DNA of 64,000 nucleotides, from NCBI GenBank assembly GCA_051875715.1, contig JBJEHD010000032.1, positions 4,962 to 68,961 on the forward strand, given 5' to 3'. Shown here in pieces: positions 41,580 to 49,846 of this stretch (its first letter is position 1; the number at the start of each line of letters is the position of its first letter). The DNA is from DYCT01 sp051875715. GTDB taxonomy: Bacteria; Bacteroidota; Bacteroidia; Bacteroidales; Bacteroidaceae. A program made the translations under genes and the position numbers. The notes beneath the pieces are model-generated. The model was not told the origin of the DNA and did no database searches. It was given only the letters and a program-made list of their open reading frames with translations.

Positions 41580-44500
41580 ATGATGCTGTGCGCCTTGCTC
41601 CTCTCCGTAGCGGGATGGGCACAGACGAACGGCAACCTGACCGGACAGGTCAGAGACACGCAGGGCGAACCCATGATTGGCGTCAACGTGCTGGTGAAGG
41701 GAACGACCAACGGTACCATCACCGACTTCGACGGCAACTTCGCCTTGACGGGCGTGGCAGACCGGGCCACTCTGGTCGTTTCCTACATCGGCTATAAAAC
41801 CAAAGAGGTGTCGGCGGCCGGCAAGGCCAACCTGATCATCACCCTGAGCGAAGACACCGAAACCCTGGACGAAGTGGTGGTGGTAGGCTACACCTCGATG
41901 AAGAAACAAGACGTGCTGGGAGCCGTGTCGAAGGTCGGCACGAAAGAACTGACGGCCACCCCGATTGCCTCGGCCGAACAAGCCCTCCAGGGCCGCATCG
42001 CCGGCGTACAGGTATCGGCTGCCACCGGAGCTCCGGGTGCCGACATCTCGGTGCGCGTACGTGGCGTGGGCTCCATCTATTCGGACAACGCTCCGCTCTA
42101 CATCGTGGACGGCATCCCCTCGGCAGAAGGCTTGAACAACATCTCGCCCAACGACATCGAAAACGTCACCGTGCTGAAGGATGCCTCGTCGGCCGCCATC
42201 TACGGTTCGCGTGCCACGAACGGCGTCGTCCTCATCACGACCAAGCAAGGAAAATCGGGCAAAGCCAAAATCTCGTATAACGGTACGGTGGGCCTGCAGC
42301 AGGCGGCCAACCTGGTGGAAATGGCCAATACGCAAGAATATGTCAGCATCTACAACGAGGCCACCAAAGCCGACAACATCGGCACCAGCATCCAGCGCAG
42401 CTACATCACGGACGACATGCTGGCCGGACTGGCCGACGTGGACCACGTGAGCGAAATATTCCGCACGGCCATGATGCACAGCCACGAACTGTCGGTCAGC
42501 GGCGGAAACGACCAGACCAACTACCTGGTGTCGGGCTCGTACTACTCGCAAGACGGTATCATCCGCAACAGCGGCTACGAGCGCGGAACGTTGCGTGCCA
42601 ACCTGACCACAAAGGCCAAGGACTGGATGAACCTGGGCTTCAACATGAGCGGAAGCGTGGCCAACACGCGGTCGGTTTCCGACTCGGGCGACGGCTATGG
42701 CAACGACCAGGGCGGCAGCGTGGTGCGCTACGCCATGTTCCGCAACCCGGCCATCCCCGTGCGCGACGCAAACGGCAACTACATCGACAAGCCGAGCACC
42801 TACTTCGGCAACGCCATCTACGACACCTTCTTCGGCGACGGTTACAACCCCGTGGGCCTGGCCGAATACACCGACCGCAACAAGAACAACAAGACCTTGT
42901 TCGCCAAGGTGAACGCCCGGTTCCTGTTGCCGCGCGACTTCAGCGTGAACACCAACTTCGGTATCGACTACCGCCACACGGAGCAAAAAATCTACAACAA
43001 GGCCTGGGGCGACAACCTGCGCATCAACAACCCGAACAGCCTGAACCTGACCAACGAAGAGGGCATGAACTGGACCTTCAACGCCACGCTGAACTACAAC
43101 CACACCTTCGGCGAAGCACACAAGCTGAGCGCACTGGCCGGCTTCGAAGCCATCCGCGAGACGGGCAAGACGCTGACGGAGTCGGATCAGGACTTCTCCA
43201 TTTGGGACAAAGACCTGATCTACATCGGCAACGGCGGCGGCAATAAGGTGTCCGACCAAAGCGAATGGGCTGCCACGCTGGCCTCGTTCTTCGTACAGGC
43301 CAACTACGACTACAAGAACCGCTACTACATCAGCGCCACCCTACGCGAGGACGGCACGTCGCGCTTCATCGGCGACAACCGCTGGGGTACGTTCTACTCC
43401 GTATCGGGCGGATGGAACATCGGAGGCGAAGCCTTCATGGCCGACCAGGAAGTGTTCCACCAGCTGAAGCTGCGGGCCGGCTACGGTGCCATCGGCAACC
43501 AGAACGTGGGACTCTATGCCTACTCCGACCGCTACAGCCCCAACTACAACTACCCCTTCGGCGGAACAGCCGCACTGGGCTACGCACAGTCGCAACTGGG
43601 CAACGAGAACCTGAAATGGGAAACCAGCCGCCAGTTCAACGTCGGCCTCGACATGGAATTCCTGAGAGGAGCCCTGGGCTTCTCGGTGGACTTCTACAAC
43701 AAAATCACCGACAACATGCTGATGCAGGCGCCGTATCCTCCCTCGATTGGCAACGCCTCGTCGCCCTGGATCAACAGCGGCAAGGTGCTGAACCGTGGTG
43801 TCGACATCGAGGCGGTCTACCACCACACCTTCAAGGACGGACGGTTCGACATCGCCCTGAACGGCGGCTACCTCTACAACGAGGTGCTCGAGATTGAAGC
43901 ACCCATCGTGGGCGGACGCGTCGACAACGGGGTCTATGCCACCCGTACGGAAAAAGGCTACCCCGTAGGTTCGTTCTTCATGTACGAGATGGACGGCATC
44001 TTCCAGGACGAATACGAAATCATCACCTCCGCCTACCAGGGTGCCGACATCAAGCCGGGCGACGTCCGCTTCAAAGATAACTACAAGGACGGTGTCATCG
44101 ACTCGAAAGACCGCAAGCACGTGGGCAGCTCCATCCCGAAATTCACGTTGGGTCTGAACCTCAGCGCCGAATGGAAGGGATTCGACATCAGCGCCTTCTT
44201 CCAGGGAGCCTACGGCCACAAAATCTACAACCAGATTCTGACCGACAGCGAAGGCTTCTACCGTGGCTTCGACGTGACCAAGCGCTACTACGACAACCAC
44301 TGGACCGAGGCCAACCCCAGCAACGAGTATCCGCGCGCCAGCTGGAAGGCCAAGTCGAACAACGCACGCGTGTCGACCCGCTTCCTCGAGAACGCTTCGT
44401 ACACCCGCTTGAAGAACCTGCAGTTGGGCTACACCTTCCGCCGCTCGCAATGGAAGATCGACCGTCTGCGCCTGTACGTGGCAGCCACCAACCTGTTCAC

Positions 44501-44642
44501 CCTCACGCCGTACAGCGGCTTCGACCCGGAAATGACCGTCAGCGCCAACTCGTCGAGCGAAGGCGACCGCGCCAACGGCATCGACTGGGGTACCTACCCG
44601 ACCTGCCGCACGTACACCTTCGGAGTCAACTTAACATTCTAA
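41580..44642 (+). CDS. susC: SusC-like TonB-dependent outer-membrane glycan importer
   Basis: Outer-membrane beta-barrel that imports oligosaccharides with its SusD partner (1020 residues as written). It has an N-terminal carboxypeptidase-regulatory-like domain (LTGQVRDTQGEPMIGVNVLV), TonB box region TLDEVVVVGYTSMKKQ, plug domain (PLYIVDGIPSAEGLNNISPN, DASSAAIYGSRATNGVVLITT), and a barrel ending in FGVNLTF. The only in-frame start, ATGATG at 41580, gives a signal peptide with no basic N-region. The likely ancestral start at 41552 or 41561 is out of frame by one base in an A7 tract. Distance to paralog A is 31 bases. Confidence 0.93.
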   Translation: MMLCALLLSVAGWAQTNGNLTGQVRDTQGEPMIGVNVLVKGTTNGTITDFDGNFALTGVADRATLVVSYIGYKTKEVSAAGKANLIITLSEDTETLDEVVVVGYTSMKKQDVLGAVSKVGTKELTATPIASAEQALQGRIAGVQVSAATGAPGADISVRVRGVGSIYSDNAPLYIVDGIPSAEGLNNISPNDIENVTVLKDASSAAIYGSRATNGVVLITTKQGKSGKAKISYNGTVGLQQAANLVEMANTQEYVSIYNEATKADNIGTSIQRSYITDDMLAGLADVDHVSEIFRTAMMHSHELSVSGGNDQTNYLVSGSYYSQDGIIRNSGYERGTLRANLTTKAKDWMNLGFNMSGSVANTRSVSDSGDGYGNDQGGSVVRYAMFRNPAIPVRDANGNYIDKPSTYFGNAIYDTFFGDGYNPVGLAEYTDRNKNNKTLFAKVNARFLLPRDFSVNTNFGIDYRHTEQKIYNKAWGDNLRINNPNSLNLTNEEGMNWTFNATLNYNHTFGEAHKLSALAGFEAIRETGKTLTESDQDFSIWDKDLIYIGNGGGNKVSDQSEWAATLASFFVQANYDYKNRYYISATLREDGTSRFIGDNRWGTFYSVSGGWNIGGEAFMADQEVFHQLKLRAGYGAIGNQNVGLYAYSDRYSPNYNYPFGGTAALGYAQSQLGNENLKWETSRQFNVGLDMEFLRGALGFSVDFYNKITDNMLMQAPYPPSIGNASSPWINSGKVLNRGVDIEAVYHHTFKDGRFDIALNGGYLYNEVLEIEAPIVGGRVDNGVYATRTEKGYPVGSFFMYEMDGIFQDEYEIITSAYQGADIKPGDVRFKDNYKDGVIDSKDRKHVGSSIPKFTLGLNLSAEWKGFDISAFFQGAYGHKIYNQILTDSEGFYRGFDVTKRYYDNHWTEANPSNEYPRASWKAKSNNARVSTRFLENASYTRLKNLQLGYTFRRSQWKIDRLRLYVAATNLFTLTPYSGFDPEMTVSANSSSEGDRANGIDWGTYPTCRTYTFGVNLTF

Positions 44643-44655
44643 AACCAGTAGAACC

Positions 44656-46071
44656 ATGAAAAGATTCATATATGCGTTTATCGTGATGGCAGGATTGTCG
44701 GCGTGCGACGATTTCCTCACCGAAAACCTGAAAGGAGACTACAACGCCTCCAACATCCTGTCGAACAAAGAACAGGCCACGGCGGCCGTCAACGCCATCT
44801 ACAACGCCGCGGCCTACAGCGTCAACCTGTGGAAGTTTGGCGACGTGGCCTCGGACGACGCCGTCAAAGGCGGCAACGACGGCGACCAGGCCGAGATTGG
44901 CTACCTGGACGACTTCTCCGCCTCGAGCGACAACGGTGTCATCTCCGAATTCTGGCAGAACACCTACGAGACCATCAGCCGGGCCAACAACGTCATCAAC
45001 GGACTGGGCAGCGCCTCGATGAGCGATGCCGACAAGGCCCAGCTGATTGCCGAGGCCAAGTTCCTCCGCGCCTACTCCTACTTCCAGTTGGTGAACATCT
45101 TCGGCCCCGTGCCCTTGAAACTCTACCCGCAAAACACCGACAAGAACATCTACGTGGGACTGTCGACGGAAACGGCCATCTACCAACAGATTGAAGACGA
45201 CCTGAACGCCGCCACCGTACTGCCCGTGTCCTATACCGGCACGGAAGTGGGACGCGCCACCCAGGGTGCCGCCTACGGCCTCCTGGCCAAGGCCCAGCTC
45301 TACCAGGGGAAATACACCGAAGCCCTGCAGAGCATCGCAAGCCTGAAGAGCCTGAACGTCTACGACCTGGACGAATACGCCAACCTGTTCCGCCTCGGCA
45401 ATGAGAACAGCATCGAGACCATCTTCGCCATCCAGTTCCTCTCGGAGCAGGTGCCCTCGCTCGGCAACTCGCTCAACCAATGGCTGGCCCCCTCGGTGGA
45501 AAGCGGCTACTACTTCGACAATCCCACGCAGGACTGGGTGGACTGCTTCAGCGAAAAGCAGGTCAACGGCGACGACGACCTGCGCCTGGATGCCTCCATC
45601 GGACGCGACGGCAAGGCATGGCTGAACGGCGACACGTTCTCGGCCTCCTGGTCGAGCACGGGCTACCTGGTGAAGAAGCACAACCAGCCGCTGGACGAGG
45701 TGAGCGCCGGACGCAAAGGCGACGGCGGACTGGCCTACATCTACCTGCGCTATGCCGACATCCTGCTGATGGAAGCCGAATGCCAGAACGAACTGCATCA
45801 CCCCGAACTGGCGGAAGCACCGCTCAACCTGGTGCGCGGACGGGCCGGCCTGGCTCCCGTGTCGGGCAAGAGCGAAGCCGACATGCGCAGCATCGTCCGC
45901 AACGAACGCCGCAAAGAACTGGGCTTCGAGTTCCACCGCTTCTTCGACCTGATGCGCTACGGCAAAGAGGCCGCCGAAGCAGCCCTGGGCGAGAAGTTCC
46001 GCTGGAGCGAGCCGCGCTTCTACTTCCCCATCCCGCAAACCGAACTGGACGCCAACCTCGGCATCCAATAA
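44656..46071 (+). CDS. susD: SusD-like surface glycan-binding lipoprotein
   Basis: Lid of the SusC importer (471 residues). Lipobox LSACDD gives Cys17. The family pattern is visible in AYSYFQLVNIFGPVPLKL, AAYGLLAKAQLYQGKYTEAL, YIYLRYADILLMEAECQNEL, and the C-terminal RNERRKELGFEFHRFFDLMRY. It starts 13 bases after susC. Confidence 0.95.
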   Translation: MKRFIYAFIVMAGLSACDDFLTENLKGDYNASNILSNKEQATAAVNAIYNAAAYSVNLWKFGDVASDDAVKGGNDGDQAEIGYLDDFSASSDNGVISEFWQNTYETISRANNVINGLGSASMSDADKAQLIAEAKFLRAYSYFQLVNIFGPVPLKLYPQNTDKNIYVGLSTETAIYQQIEDDLNAATVLPVSYTGTEVGRATQGAAYGLLAKAQLYQGKYTEALQSIASLKSLNVYDLDEYANLFRLGNENSIETIFAIQFLSEQVPSLGNSLNQWLAPSVESGYYFDNPTQDWVDCFSEKQVNGDDDLRLDASIGRDGKAWLNGDTFSASWSSTGYLVKKHNQPLDEVSAGRKGDGGLAYIYLRYADILLMEAECQNELHHPELAEAPLNLVRGRAGLAPVSGKSEADMRSIVRNERRKELGFEFHRFFDLMRYGKEAAEAALGEKFRWSEPRFYFPIPQTELDANLGIQ

Positions 46072-46141
46072 GTACAGACCATAACCAAAAAACCATAAAC
46101 AACAATCAATCTATTTATTCACTTTTTAAATTGTTACAAGT

Positions 46142-47248
46142 ATGAAAAAGTATCTGAAATTTGCAGCCTTCTGCCTGACGATGGCAGTGGTTGCTCCGCT
46201 GACAACCGCTTGCTCTGACGACGACGACAAGGAAGACGTGAAGGCCGACACGACGGCTCTGAAGGCCGAACTGACCGCCTGCGAAACCCTGCTCGGCACC
46301 GCCACGACGACCGACTATCCGCAAGACGCCATCGACGCCTTCAAGAAGGTGGTGGCTGCCGTAAAGGCCGGTCTGGAGAAGAACCCCACGCAAACGGAGG
46401 TCGACAACATGCTGAAGCAGCTGGAAGAGGCCAAAGCCAAATTCCTGGCCGCTGCCTACGACGCACTGCCCACCGACAAGATGGTGTGCGCATGGGACTT
46501 CGAAACGGAAGGCGACGCACTGAAGTCGAACGGTGTGAAGGACTGGGAAGCCGTGCTGACCACGGGCCCGAAGGAAATCTTCGGTTCGGACACGCAGAAG
46601 CCGACCTTCGTGGAAGGTGTGAAAGGCGGAAAGGCCATCAACTTCGCCAAGGGCGGACACCTCGAAGTGGCCAACTACACCACGGGCGACCTGCTGAAGG
46701 ACGAACTCTCCATCGCCGTATGGGTGAAGCCGACCACCACGACGCCGGGTAACTACATCATCTCGCTGAACTACTGGAACACCTTCAAGTTCAACCTGCA
46801 GACCGAGAACAAGCCCTTCTTCACGGCTGCTACGAAGAACGCCGACGGTACGGCCGGCATCATCGACGCCGACAACGAAGTGGCCGAATCGGTGAAGAAC
46901 AACGCTTGGACGCACCTCGTCGTAACCATCTCCTACAAGGAACACACGATGAAGTTCTACGTGAACGGCGAACTGACCAAGACTTGGGACCAGACGGGCA
47001 AACCGCAATTGGCCAACAACGCTTGGTTCACCGACTGGAAGTCGGAATGCGGCAAGACGCTTCCGCTCATGATTGGTGCGGACACGACGTACGAAGAGGC
47101 TTCGGCTTGGAGCTGGTTCTCGAAAGACACCACGGCTGAACAATGGCTGAACGACCACTGCTTCCAGGGTGCCATCGACCAGTTGAAAGTCTTCACCGTA
47201 GCCCTGACCGACGGCCAGGCCAAGAAGCTCTACAACGACGAGAAGTAA
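46142..47248 (+). CDS. LamG-domain surface lipoprotein (SusE-position glycan-binding protein)
   Basis: A 368-residue lipoprotein with lipobox TTAC (Cys24) followed by an acidic SDDDDKED stretch typical of surface export in Bacteroides. A helical FIVAR-like segment (about 35-100) is followed by a concanavalin/LamG domain (about 115-368) with AVWVKPTTTTPGNYIISL and HTMKFYVNGELTKTW. It sits after susD where a surface glycan-binding protein usually lies. No catalytic residues are evident. A terminator follows at 47278. Confidence 0.85.
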   Translation: MKKYLKFAAFCLTMAVVAPLTTACSDDDDKEDVKADTTALKAELTACETLLGTATTTDYPQDAIDAFKKVVAAVKAGLEKNPTQTEVDNMLKQLEEAKAKFLAAAYDALPTDKMVCAWDFETEGDALKSNGVKDWEAVLTTGPKEIFGSDTQKPTFVEGVKGGKAINFAKGGHLEVANYTTGDLLKDELSIAVWVKPTTTTPGNYIISLNYWNTFKFNLQTENKPFFTAATKNADGTAGIIDADNEVAESVKNNAWTHLVVTISYKEHTMKFYVNGELTKTWDQTGKPQLANNAWFTDWKSECGKTLPLMIGADTTYEEASAWSWFSKDTTAEQWLNDHCFQGAIDQLKVFTVALTDGQAKKLYNDEK

Positions 47249-47277
47249 TCCGGATGTTTAAGTTGTTTTAATGGAAA

Positions 47278-47320
47278 AGAGAGGTTGTGCCGAAACCGTG
47301 TGTTTCGGTGCAGCCTCTCT
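47278..47320 (+). terminator. Terminator after the LamG gene
   Basis: 19-base arms (47278-47296 and 47302-47320, with G-U pairs) around a 5-base loop, followed by CTTTTC. It separates the susCD unit from paralog B and resembles the hairpins at 49641-49677 and 54145-54174. Confidence 0.8.
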
Positions 47321-47356
47321 GCTTTTCTGCCCACCTTCATTCTCACCCCCTACCTT

Positions 47357-49489
47357 ATGAAAAAACTCCTGTTCCTCCTCCTGCTGGGCGGCAGCCTGTC
47401 GACGGCCGGACAGACCCTGCAGACCCGCATCCCCCGCATCGAACGCATGCCCCGCATCCCCCAGCCCTACGACATGCGCGACTGGAAAGCCAAGACGGCC
47501 GACTACGTGGACCTCGTGCTCTGCCCGCACGAAGGCGACTTCCTTCCCCTGGCCACCCAAGAACGGGCAGGCACCAACTATCCGCACTACCAACCCCTCT
47601 ACGTCGACACCTACGTGGGATGGAACGCCCACGGGAAAGGGTCGGAAGCCATCAATACGATACCTGCCGTGGTGTCGGCCTACCTCACCGGCCACGAAGG
47701 CCGGAGCACCTTCCGCCTGGCGGAAGGCATCATGGACTTCTTCAACGCCCGCAACGGGCAGAACGTCTACCTGAACAACTTCTCGGCCCGCTCGGGAAGC
47801 GACTGGTGGTACGACGTCATGCCGAACGTCTATTTCTACCAACTCTGCCACCTGGCCGAGATGCCCGCCGAAGCCGCCGACCAGCGGCGCAGCGTGGCCG
47901 ACCAATGGTTGCAGGCCGTCTACAGCCTCGGAGGAAACCCCTTCTGGTGGCAGCGGCCCGACATGAATCACCGCGCCTTCGACCTGGCCACGCAACGCCC
48001 GCGCAGCAGCGGCGTGAAAGAGCCCGAGAGCGCAGGGAGCATCGCCTGGCTGCTCTACCACGCCTACCTCGAGACCGGAGATGACACCTACCGGGCCGGT
48101 GCCGAACTGGCCATGGAGTTTCTGAACAGCCTGACGACGAACCCGGCCTACGAACTGCAACTGGCCTACGGCGTGCAGGCGGCGGCGAAGATGAACGCCC
48201 GCGAAGGCACCGACTACGACCTCGCCCGCCTGTTCCGCTGGTGCTTCGACCGGGGACCGCTGCGCGGCTGGGGCTGCATCGTGGGGCAATGGGACGGCTA
48301 CGACGTGTCGGGCCTCATCGGCGAGGCCAACGGGCAAGGCAACGACTACGCCTTCGTCATGAACGGATTCCAACAAGCGGCCGCCCTGGCGCCCGTGCCC
48401 AAATATGACAAACGCCTGGCGCGCGCCTACGCCCGCTGGATGCTGAACGTGGCCAACGCCAGCCGCCTGTTCTACCCCGACGCACTCGAGGCCGCCCACC
48501 AGGAGGCCGCCAGCCGCGCCTGGAGCCTGGCCAACGATCCCCGGGCCGCCATCCCCTTCGAATCGATGAAAGAACAATGGGAAGGACAGCCTCTGGTGGC
48601 CATGGGCGATGCCGTCAAGGGGAAATGGGCCAGCACCAACCTCTCGCTCTATAGCGGCTCGAGCGTGGGCTACCTGGCCGCCGTGGTCGAAGCGACCGAC
48701 GTAGACGCCATCCTCCAGCTGGACCTCAACCGGACCGACCTGGACGGCCTGCCCCACCTGCCCACCTACCTCTACTACAACCCCTACGACGAGGACAAGA
48801 CCGTCCGGCTCGACCTGCCCGAAGGCTCGTTCCGCCTGTACGATGCCATCGGGGAGACTTTCCTGGGCGAAGAGGCCACGGGCGCGTTCTCCCTCCACCT
48901 GCCGGCCGATAGCGTGCGCCTGCTCACCCTGGTGCCCCAAACGGCCGTGGTGCGCGAGGAAGGCCGGCGGCTGTATGCCGACGACGTGGTCATCGACTGG
49001 CACCGCCGGGCCGACTTCTCCACCCCCGTCCGCATCAAGCACCTAGGCCTGCCCCACACCTTGCTGCAGCCGGGCCAGCCTCTGACGGTCCGGGCCGTGG
49101 TCGACCATGCCTCCCCCTCCTGCCGCTACACGTGGCAGGTGGACGGCACCACGCAAAGCGCCCTGACGGGGACGTTCGTCCAGTTTCTGCCGGACCAGAC
49201 GCCCGGTCTTCACACCCTGACCCTTCAGGCCGAGGACGGCGGACACGTCAGCACGGCCACGACGCACTTCACCATTGAGGCCGATGCCGCCATAGACGTC
49301 CCTTCTTCCTCCGCCGCCGACTACGCCGTGGAGGAGGGCCGCCTGGTGTTTCACGTAGCGGCGGACCACATCCGCCTCTACACCCCCACCGGCATGGAGG
49401 CAAACAACACTCCCCTCGCCCCGGGCCTCTACCTCCTGCACTACCGCAAGGACGGCCGTCCCCATGCCGCGAAGGTCCTCGTTCCTTAA
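47357..49489 (+). CDS. Secreted protein of the same unassigned toroid-like family (paralog B)
   Basis: A 710-residue protein with an ordinary signal peptide (MKKLLFLLLLGGSLSTAG) and no lipobox. Its first ~540 residues match paralog A: IPQPYDMRDW (34-43), GSDWWYDVMPNV (147-158), MNAREGTDYD (279-288), QWDGYDVSG (311-319), NASRLFYP, LAAVVEATDVDAILQLDLN and PTYLYYNPYDEDKTV. It then has an extra Ig-like beta domain (about 555-650) and a C-terminal strand region, LAPGLYLLHYRKDG, resembling type A T9SS sorting domains. The different anchoring suggests a different cellular place from paralog A. Enzyme class is unknown. Confidence 0.8.
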   Translation: MKKLLFLLLLGGSLSTAGQTLQTRIPRIERMPRIPQPYDMRDWKAKTADYVDLVLCPHEGDFLPLATQERAGTNYPHYQPLYVDTYVGWNAHGKGSEAINTIPAVVSAYLTGHEGRSTFRLAEGIMDFFNARNGQNVYLNNFSARSGSDWWYDVMPNVYFYQLCHLAEMPAEAADQRRSVADQWLQAVYSLGGNPFWWQRPDMNHRAFDLATQRPRSSGVKEPESAGSIAWLLYHAYLETGDDTYRAGAELAMEFLNSLTTNPAYELQLAYGVQAAAKMNAREGTDYDLARLFRWCFDRGPLRGWGCIVGQWDGYDVSGLIGEANGQGNDYAFVMNGFQQAAALAPVPKYDKRLARAYARWMLNVANASRLFYPDALEAAHQEAASRAWSLANDPRAAIPFESMKEQWEGQPLVAMGDAVKGKWASTNLSLYSGSSVGYLAAVVEATDVDAILQLDLNRTDLDGLPHLPTYLYYNPYDEDKTVRLDLPEGSFRLYDAIGETFLGEEATGAFSLHLPADSVRLLTLVPQTAVVREEGRRLYADDVVIDWHRRADFSTPVRIKHLGLPHTLLQPGQPLTVRAVVDHASPSCRYTWQVDGTTQSALTGTFVQFLPDQTPGLHTLTLQAEDGGHVSTATTHFTIEADAAIDVPSSSAADYAVEEGRLVFHVAADHIRLYTPTGMEANNTPLAPGLYLLHYRKDGRPHAAKVLVP

Positions 49490-49640
49490 CCCCAAACGGT
49501 CATTAGGCCGCCCCTGCGCAAACGAACTCTCTTTAGGGGCAGAGAGGACACGTCTCGCACCTACTTTAACCGCCCTGTTATGTGCCGGGCCTTCAGCCCT
49601 CCATGCAGCGCGTCGACCTGACAAGCACAAGTCCGAGGAC

Positions 49641-49677
49641 GAGGCTGTGTCAAAACTTCCAATTTTGGCGCAGCCTC
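49641..49677 (+). terminator. Hairpin after paralog B
   Basis: GAGGCTGTGTCAAAA (49641-49655) pairs with TTTTGGCGCAGCCTC (49663-49677) through two G-U pairs, loop of 7. The 357-base spacer 49490-49846 also holds a small CGGG/CCCG hairpin near 49737 and the fumarase -7 element; no other gene is visible. Confidence 0.6.
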
Positions 49678-49788
49678 TTCCGGAAAGGCTTTGACCGTCT
49701 CGCACGCCAAAGGGCCGAAGGGGCAGAGCATCGGGATGCCCGAAGAAAATTTAGGCAGGCTTTTTTTCTTTTGCATTTCGGTTTACAC

Positions 49789-49796
49789 TATCTTTG
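49789..49796 (+). promoter_or_regulatory. Candidate -7 element for the fumarase gene
   Basis: TATCTTTG, an exact TAnnTTTG, 50 bases upstream of the ATG at 49847, behind a T-rich tract. Confidence 0.55.
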
Positions 49797-49846
49797 CCAC
49801 ACTACTAACAACCAAAACCATTTCATACCTAAAAAAACCTACGAAT

